From assembly GCF_020010925.1 (NCBI RefSeq), contig NZ_JAGJBZ010000004.1, positions 641,548 to 705,547 on the forward strand: a stretch of 64,000 nt of DNA, read 5' to 3'. Each line of letters opens with the position of its first letter. The first letter of the stretch is position 1. This DNA comes from Streptomyces griseiscabiei. GTDB taxonomy: Bacteria > Actinomycetota > Actinomycetes > Streptomycetales > Streptomycetaceae. The translations under genes and the position numbers were made by a program. The notes under the pieces are model-generated. The model was not told the DNA's origin, made no database searches, and saw only the letters and a program-made list of their open reading frames with translations. Shown here in pieces: positions 58,979 through 64,000 of this stretch.

Positions 58979-61108
58979 ATGAGCGAGATGATCACCGCGG
59001 ACCTGGTCGACCTCGACCTGTCCGCCGATACGAAGGAAGCGGCGGCGCGTGCCCTCGCCGAGCGCATGGTGGCGAAGGGCCGGGTCACCGACCTGGACGG
59101 CTTCCTCGCCGACGTGGCCGCCCGCGAGGCCCAGATGCCGACCGGCCTCGACGGTGGCATCGGCATCCCGCACTGCCGCAGCGAGCACGTCACCGAGCCG
59201 ACCCTCGCCTTCGGCCGCAGTGCGGCGGGCGTCGACTTCGGCGCGCCCGACGGCCCCGCCGACCTGATCTTCCTGATCGCGGCCCCGGCGGGCGCGGACG
59301 ACGCCCACCTCACGATCCTCTCCTCCCTCGCCCGTCAGCTGATGAACACCGAGTTCACGGACGCCCTGCGCGCCGTGGACGACGCTGCCCGCGCAGCCGC
59401 CCTCATCCGGGGCGACGCCACCGGTGACGATGCGGCCGAGAGCACCGAAGACTCCGTGGCGGCGTCGGGCGGAACGGCCTCCCCCGACGCCGCCACGGTC
59501 AGCACGACCCCGGCGACTTCGAAGGCCCAGGCGGCCCCGGAGGCTCCGGCGACCTCGGCTCCGGCCGCCCCGGAAGCCGCCGCTCCGGAAGCCGCGCCCG
59601 CCGAGCCGGCCCGTCCGTTCCGTATCGTCGCCGTCACCTCCTGCCCCACCGGCATCGCGCACACCTACATGGCCGCCGAGTCGCTGGAGAACGCGGGCCG
59701 GGACGCCGGTGACGTCGAGATCGTCGTCGAGACCCAGGGTTCGGCCGGCTTCAGCCGCCTCGACCCCGCCGTCATCGCCGCCGCCGACGGCGTGATCTTC
59801 GCCCACGACGTGCCCGTACGGGAGAAGGACCGGTTCGCCGGGAAGCCCACCGTCGACGTCGGTGTGAAGGCGGGCATCAACCGCCCCGCCGCACTGATCA
59901 CCGAGGTCCGGGAGAAGGCCGAACGCGGCGAGGTCACGGCGACCCGCCCCGGCGGCACCCCCGTCGACCGCGCGGGCGACTCCGGCGACGGCTACGGCAC
60001 CAAATTGCGCAAGTGGCTGATGTCCGGCGTCAGTTACATGGTCCCGTTCGTCGCGGCCGGCGGTCTCCTCATCGCCCTCGGCTTCGCGATCGGCGGCTGG
60101 GAGATCAACCAGGCCAAGCCGGTCACCGAGCATTTCGACTGGCTGCAGGTCGACAGCTGGGCCGCCCTGATGTTCCAGATCGGAGCCGTCGCCTTCGGCT
60201 TCCTGATCCCCGTCCTCGCCGGCTACATCGCCTACGGCATGGCCGACCGGCCAGGACTCGTGCCCGGCTTCGTCGGCGGCATGATCGCCGCCAACATCAA
60301 CGCGGGCTTCCTCGGCGGTCTGGTCGCCGGTCTGATCGCGGGCGGGGTCGTCCTCGGGATCCAGCGCGTCAAGATCCCACCGGTGCTGCGCGGCGTCATG
60401 CCGGTGGTCGTGATCCCGCTGATCTCGTCGTTCGTCGTCGGTTTCCTGATGCTGGTGGTGATCGGCAAGCCCATCGCCGAGGCCCAGAAGGGCATGACGG
60501 ACTGGCTGAGCGGTCTCTCCGGCAGCAACGCCGTCCTCCTCGGCGTCCTCCTCGGCCTGATGATGTGCTTCGACCTCGGCGGCCCGGTCAACAAGGTCGC
60601 CTACGCCTTCGCCACCGCCGGTATCGCCGTGCAGGACCCCAGCCCCGCCGCGATGAAGATCATGGCGGCGGTCATGGCGGCCGGTATGGTCCCGCCGCTG
60701 GGCATGGCCCTCGCCACCACGATCCGCAAGAAGCTGTTCACCACCGCCGAGCGCGAGAACGGCAAGGCGGCCTGGGTGCTCGGCGCCTCGTTCATCTCCG
60801 AGGGCGCGATCCCGTTCGCCGCCGCCGACCCGCTGCGCGTGATCCCCGCCTCCATGGCGGGCGGCGCGGTCACCGGAGCGCTCGCCATGGCCTTCGGCTC
60901 GACCCTGCGCGCCCCGCACGGCGGCATCTGGGTCACCCCGCTGATCGGCAAGCCGTTCCTCTACCTGCTGGCCATCGCCATCGGTACGGCGGTCACGGCC
61001 GGTCTGGTCATCCTCCTCAAGGGCCTGCGCAAGGCCCCGGCGGACGCGGTGCCCGAGCCGGCCCCGGCCGCCGCCGAGTCGGCGACGAAGGAGCCGGTCG
61101 CGGCCTGA
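58979..61108 (+). CDS. fruA: PTS fructose transporter subunit IIABC
   Basis: A 709-residue fused permease. IIA is at residues 1-150 with the phosphorylated His65 (GIPHC). An Ala/Pro/Thr-rich linker (about 150-210) leads to IIB with Cys222 in TSCPTGIAHTYMAAE, and IIC occupies about 345 to 690 with eight or more membrane segments. It takes up fructose and delivers fructose 1-phosphate. The ATG at 58979 has AAGGAG seven bases upstream; a longer in-frame start at 58886 lacks a ribosome site. Confidence 0.96.
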   Translation: MSEMITADLVDLDLSADTKEAAARALAERMVAKGRVTDLDGFLADVAAREAQMPTGLDGGIGIPHCRSEHVTEPTLAFGRSAAGVDFGAPDGPADLIFLIAAPAGADDAHLTILSSLARQLMNTEFTDALRAVDDAARAAALIRGDATGDDAAESTEDSVAASGGTASPDAATVSTTPATSKAQAAPEAPATSAPAAPEAAAPEAAPAEPARPFRIVAVTSCPTGIAHTYMAAESLENAGRDAGDVEIVVETQGSAGFSRLDPAVIAAADGVIFAHDVPVREKDRFAGKPTVDVGVKAGINRPAALITEVREKAERGEVTATRPGGTPVDRAGDSGDGYGTKLRKWLMSGVSYMVPFVAAGGLLIALGFAIGGWEINQAKPVTEHFDWLQVDSWAALMFQIGAVAFGFLIPVLAGYIAYGMADRPGLVPGFVGGMIAANINAGFLGGLVAGLIAGGVVLGIQRVKIPPVLRGVMPVVVIPLISSFVVGFLMLVVIGKPIAEAQKGMTDWLSGLSGSNAVLLGVLLGLMMCFDLGGPVNKVAYAFATAGIAVQDPSPAAMKIMAAVMAAGMVPPLGMALATTIRKKLFTTAERENGKAAWVLGASFISEGAIPFAAADPLRVIPASMAGGAVTGALAMAFGSTLRAPHGGIWVTPLIGKPFLYLLAIAIGTAVTAGLVILLKGLRKAPADAVPEPAPAAAESATKEPVAA

Positions 61109-61123
61109 ACCCGGGACCGTACG

Positions 61124-61161
61124 ACGGCCGCGGCCCCTCCCACGGGAGGGACCGCGGCCGT
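61124..61161. terminator. Terminator of the fructose operon
   Basis: A stem of nine plus seven base pairs (CGGCCGCGG and CCCTCCC paired with their complements, one mismatch between) 15 bp after the fruA stop. Confidence 0.85.
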
Positions 61162-61294
61162 ATGCGTTTCCGCCCCGTGCGTCCGTTTGAAGATCTTTGA
61201 TCAGCTTTACAGTCGGTGTGGTGTGTAAGCCGTACCTGCGAGATACATCACGGTCCGACCTCAAAGTCCCATCCGGTGGTGTCTACTGGACGGC

Positions 61295-61573
61295 ATGCCT
61301 GAGCACGTGTCGATCCTCCAGCCGTTGGGCGTGGCCGCCCTCGTCCTCGCGGCGGTCATCTGGGTCGCCGTCCTCGTCCGCGTACTGAGCCGCGACCGCG
61401 AGGTCCACCGGGGCCGCTTCGCCGAGCTGGCCCGCGGGCGCGGACGACGGCTGCGGGGCCTGCCCCACCAGCGCCGCAAGGGCCCCCATGTCGAGCATGT
61501 GGAGCTGACCCCGGCGGAACAGGACGCCTTCGCGTTCCTGGCCCGCCAGTTCAGCGACGACCGCCTGGCCTGA
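61295..61573 (+). CDS. Small conserved membrane protein
   Basis: A 92-residue protein. One transmembrane helix near residues 10-31 (GVAALVLAAVIWVAVLVRVL) is followed by a basic Arg-rich segment and a C-terminus ending ELTPAEQDAFAFLARQFSDD. It is of a kind present in many streptomycetes, role unknown. Preceding DNA (61162-61294) holds its promoter. Confidence 0.75.
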   Translation: MPEHVSILQPLGVAALVLAAVIWVAVLVRVLSRDREVHRGRFAELARGRGRRLRGLPHQRRKGPHVEHVELTPAEQDAFAFLARQFSDDRLA

Positions 61574-61609
61574 GCGCCACCGCCGCCGGGCGCCGGCCGT
61601 CCGGACCCG

Positions 61610-62368
61610 CTAGCCGGGCGTGCCCGCCCGCCGCTCCATCGCGTCCCGGGCCGCGTCCTCCGACGCGTACACCTCGCACATGTGACGGCCGTCCGGCGTG
61701 GCCGTGTGCTCGACCTCCCACAGCGAGATCTCCTGCCCGTCCGTGAGCAGGAACGCGTGCTCGTAGAGCGAGAAGCTCAGGCCCGGCCGACCCCGCCGCG
61801 CGGGGCGGTGCGGGCGGCCGAAGGCCTGTGTGATCTCGTGCGCGAACGCCGTCCGCAGCAGCAGCGTGGCCAGCTCGTCCCCGGGCGGGTCCGGATTCTC
61901 CGCCCGCCGCAGCAGCCGACGGGCGTGGTCCGCCGAGTCGTCCGGTACGTACTCGTGCCGCGGCTCCGGGAACGCCGCCAGCTCCACCATGGTGGGCAGC
62001 TCGAAATCGGGGGCGTCCGGCGGCAGCGGCAGCCGCGCGGTGGCGGCCCGCAGCTCCTCGTCGTCCGTGTACACCTCGTGCTGGGTGTCGCTGCCGAGGG
62101 CCGTGTTGTGCACCAGCTCCCACAGGGTGACGGCGGAACCGTCGGCGAGCAGCCAGGTGTGCCGGTACGTCGCCCGGTGCAGCCCCGAACTGTAGTGCGC
62201 GGAGTGCAGCGAGCTGTCGTGCGCGAGGGCGCAGTCGAGCTGCCGTATCGTCTCGTCGGGCAGCTCGAAGGAGTTCAGGGCGCGGCCGAGGAGTCGCGCG
62301 AGGTGCTCCTCCGGAGACTCGGGCGACTCGGGTGGCTCGTACGCTGCGGTCTCGTACGGAACGCTCAA
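61610..62368 (-). CDS. DUF6227 family protein
   Basis: A 252-residue soluble protein, a genus-typical family of unknown role. It has two related halves: RATYRHTWLLADGSAVTLWE (about residues 66-85) and LYEHAFLLTDGQEISLWEVE (about 202-221), each followed by a VY-x-DE/SED-A-R motif. This indicates an internal duplication. It converges on the small membrane protein gene, stops 36 bp apart. Confidence 0.85.
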   Translation of the reverse strand: MSVPYETAAYEPPESPESPEEHLARLLGRALNSFELPDETIRQLDCALAHDSSLHSAHYSSGLHRATYRHTWLLADGSAVTLWELVHNTALGSDTQHEVYTDDEELRAATARLPLPPDAPDFELPTMVELAAFPEPRHEYVPDDSADHARRLLRRAENPDPPGDELATLLLRTAFAHEITQAFGRPHRPARRGRPGLSFSLYEHAFLLTDGQEISLWEVEHTATPDGRHMCEVYASEDAARDAMERRAGTPG

Positions 62369-62525
62369 GGTTTCTCCCGGCGTTGCTGCATGTCACCTTG
62401 TGGGTGCATACCGTAGCCCCTCGGTCGGACATCATGTCCGGGAACCGAGAAAACGTACGTCCCTAAAACGCCGGAGCCGCGCGGTTGGTTCCCGCGCGGC
62501 CCGACGAACTCCCGGAACCCTGTCG

Positions 62526-63743
62526 TCAGATGGCGTCTCCGGCCGTCCACTCGCTCCACGGCATGTTCCAGCCGTTGAGGCCGTTGTCCGGCGCGACGGT
62601 CTTGTCGGGGGAGTTCTTGACGATCACCACGTCACCGATCAGCGAGCTGTCGAAGAACCACTTGCCGTTCGTGTCGCTGTTCGCGCCCTGGGCGTCCGCC
62701 AGCCCCACACAGCCGTGGCTGGTGCCCGCGCGCCCGAACGGCGGGTTGCCCTTGTCGTACCAGTAGTTGCCGTGGACGAAGGTGCCCGAGGTCGTCAGCC
62801 GCATCGCGTTCGGCACGTCCGCGATGTCGTACTCACCGCCGAAGCCGACCGTCGACCCGTTCATCCGCGTCTGCCGGAACTTCTCCGAGATCACCATCTG
62901 CCCGTTGTACGTCGGGGTCTCGGCGCTGCCCGCCGAGATCGGCACGCTCTTCAGCGTCTTCCCGTCCCGCACCACCGTCATCGTCTGCGTGTTCACGTCG
63001 ACCGTGGAGACCTGCGAGCGCCCGACCGTGAAGGTGACCGTCTTGTCCTGCACCCCGAACAGGCCGTTCGCGCCCTCCACGCCGTCCAGGTCGATCTTCA
63101 TCGTGACCTTGGAACCGGCCTTCCAGTACTCCTCGGGCCGGAAGTCGAGCCGCTGCTCCCCGAACCAGTGCCCCACCACCTCCTGCCCACTGCTCGACGT
63201 CACCGTGATGTGCGACTGCACGGCCTTCCGGTCCGTGATCGCCTTGTCGAACGTGAACGACACCGGCATCCCCACGCCGACCGTCGTGCCGTTGTCCGGT
63301 GTGTACGTCCCGATGAAGCTGTTCGCCGTCGACACGGTCGTGAAGATGGAGTTGGCGGCCGACGTCTTGCCCTCGGTGTTCTTCGCCGTCGCGGAGATCC
63401 GGTACTTCGTGCCCCGCTCCAACTGCTCCTTCGGCTTCCAGGACCGCCCGTCCGCGGCTATCTCGCCCGCCACGGCCGTACCGCCCTCGGCGGCGGTCAT
63501 CTCCACCTTCGTGAGCTTGCCCCCGCTGACCTTCACACCGGTGGCGTTGATCGACGCGCCCGTCGAACCGTCCTCGGCCGAGATCGTGATCCGCGCCGCC
63601 GCGTCCCCGGCCGAAGTCCCCTTGCCCTCACTCTTGTTGTCGGCCTGGGCGTCCCCGCCGCAACCGGTGAGGGTCAGCGCACCGACCACCAGCACGGCAC
63701 AGGTCCCCAGCACACGCCGCACAGCAATCTTCGGCCTCGTCAC
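62526..63743 (-). CDS. L,D-transpeptidase, lipoprotein
   Basis: A 405-residue protein with GTG start and GGAGCAG upstream. The lipobox is LTGC with Cys28. Two Ig-like domains (about 50-240) precede the YkuD catalytic domain with HGNYW and the active-site SHGCVGL (His343, Cys345). It should make 3-3 cross-links in peptidoglycan or attach proteins to it, in the cell envelope. The domain order matches mycobacterial LdtMt2-type enzymes. Confidence 0.95.
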   Translation of the reverse strand: MTRPKIAVRRVLGTCAVLVVGALTLTGCGGDAQADNKSEGKGTSAGDAAARITISAEDGSTGASINATGVKVSGGKLTKVEMTAAEGGTAVAGEIAADGRSWKPKEQLERGTKYRISATAKNTEGKTSAANSIFTTVSTANSFIGTYTPDNGTTVGVGMPVSFTFDKAITDRKAVQSHITVTSSSGQEVVGHWFGEQRLDFRPEEYWKAGSKVTMKIDLDGVEGANGLFGVQDKTVTFTVGRSQVSTVDVNTQTMTVVRDGKTLKSVPISAGSAETPTYNGQMVISEKFRQTRMNGSTVGFGGEYDIADVPNAMRLTTSGTFVHGNYWYDKGNPPFGRAGTSHGCVGLADAQGANSDTNGKWFFDSSLIGDVVIVKNSPDKTVAPDNGLNGWNMPWSEWTAGDAI

Positions 63744-64000
63744 GATCTGCTCCAGCTTCTTCGGGTCTGCATGCTTTTACGTGATCTACGTCTTCCGCTC
63801 CCTTACGGAGACGAAGAGCACCCGAAGCCGCAGAGGGTTCCCGGAACCCCCGCCTGACACGACCACGTGACAGAACCGGGACAATCACCCCTGACGCCGT
63901 CTGCTGGAACCAGGCCCCATCAGCAGGGCCCCGGCCGTAGGGCCCTAGGGCCTGTCTTCAAATTCCCGCCTGCCCCGCGACGCCATGCACGCACTCTCGC
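63744..64000. other. Right edge of the window
   Basis: The promoter side of the transpeptidase gene, with no clear gene. A 12-bp palindrome GGCCCTAGGGCC lies at 63941-63952. From 63945 to the edge the minus strand could encode the last residues of a protein running off the window (ending EFEDRP then TAG); this is too short to support. Confidence 0.4.

Noticed and set aside
58752..58982. A 76-codon frame overlapping the fruK stop and fruA start
   Set aside because: Although an ATGA overlap exists, the peptide is Pro/Ala/Thr low complexity and the region is better explained as the fruA leader.
63945..64000. C-terminus of a transposase at the right edge
   Set aside because: Only about 18 codons are visible; not enough to assign.

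Overview
The window is chromosomal DNA of a Streptomyces or a close relative. The sequence is very GC-rich with strong third-position GC bias, GTG starts are common, and the families are typical of the genus: a DUF397/DUF5753 regulator pair, a GPP34 protein, an HrdD-type sigma factor, a DUF6227 protein and an L,D-transpeptidase lipoprotein. No secondary-metabolite cluster, rRNA or CRISPR array is visible.

Layout. 1-26.9 kb is ordinary accessory and housekeeping chromosome: the start of a sodium/solute symporter; a short-chain dehydrogenase divergent from an unknown protein across a perfect operator-like dyad; an HTH/DUF397 pair; GPP34; a membrane-anchored D-Ala-D-Ala carboxypeptidase with an unusually long disordered N-terminus; a polytopic membrane protein; a MerR regulator with a MerR-type promoter; glutathione peroxidase coupled to a winged-helix regulator and divergent from an MFS pump; a frameshifted HTH/sigma-like operon; a GT39 glycosyltransferase beside a gutted GT2 remnant; a Clp N-domain orphan; small proteins; and a secreted FG-GAP protein behind short tandem repeats.

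26,953-39,570 is an integrated element of about 12.6 kb. A 43-bp direct repeat (one mismatch) is the 3' half of tRNA-Arg(CCT); the intact tRNA lies at the right end beside integrase and excisionase. A truncated RepSA-like gene identifies it as a decayed pSAM2-type integrative element without visible transfer genes. Its cargo (about 28.6-36.0 kb) has markedly lower GC. It holds an IS630-type insertion, a zinc-ribbon membrane protein, and a five-gene module: a small acidic protein, an SMC/RecN-like coiled-coil ATPase and an unknown 334-residue protein in one overlapping operon, converging on a Ser/Thr kinase and a DNA methyltransferase. This is the best candidate in the window for a poorly described, probably anti-phage, system.

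39.6-64 kb returns to core chromosome: an ABC-2 exporter with a TetR regulator, a double-IclR regulator, a large inverted REP-like repeat, an M6 metalloprotease, TetR/MFS and MarR/dioxygenase pairs, a phosphinothricin-acetyltransferase-like GNAT, sigma factor hrdD behind a SigR-type promoter, a WYL regulator/MFS pair, the fructose operon (DeoR regulator, fruK, fruA), a DUF6227 protein and an L,D-transpeptidase. The pattern is many local regulators paired with a transporter or enzyme, interrupted by one mobile island carrying foreign cargo.
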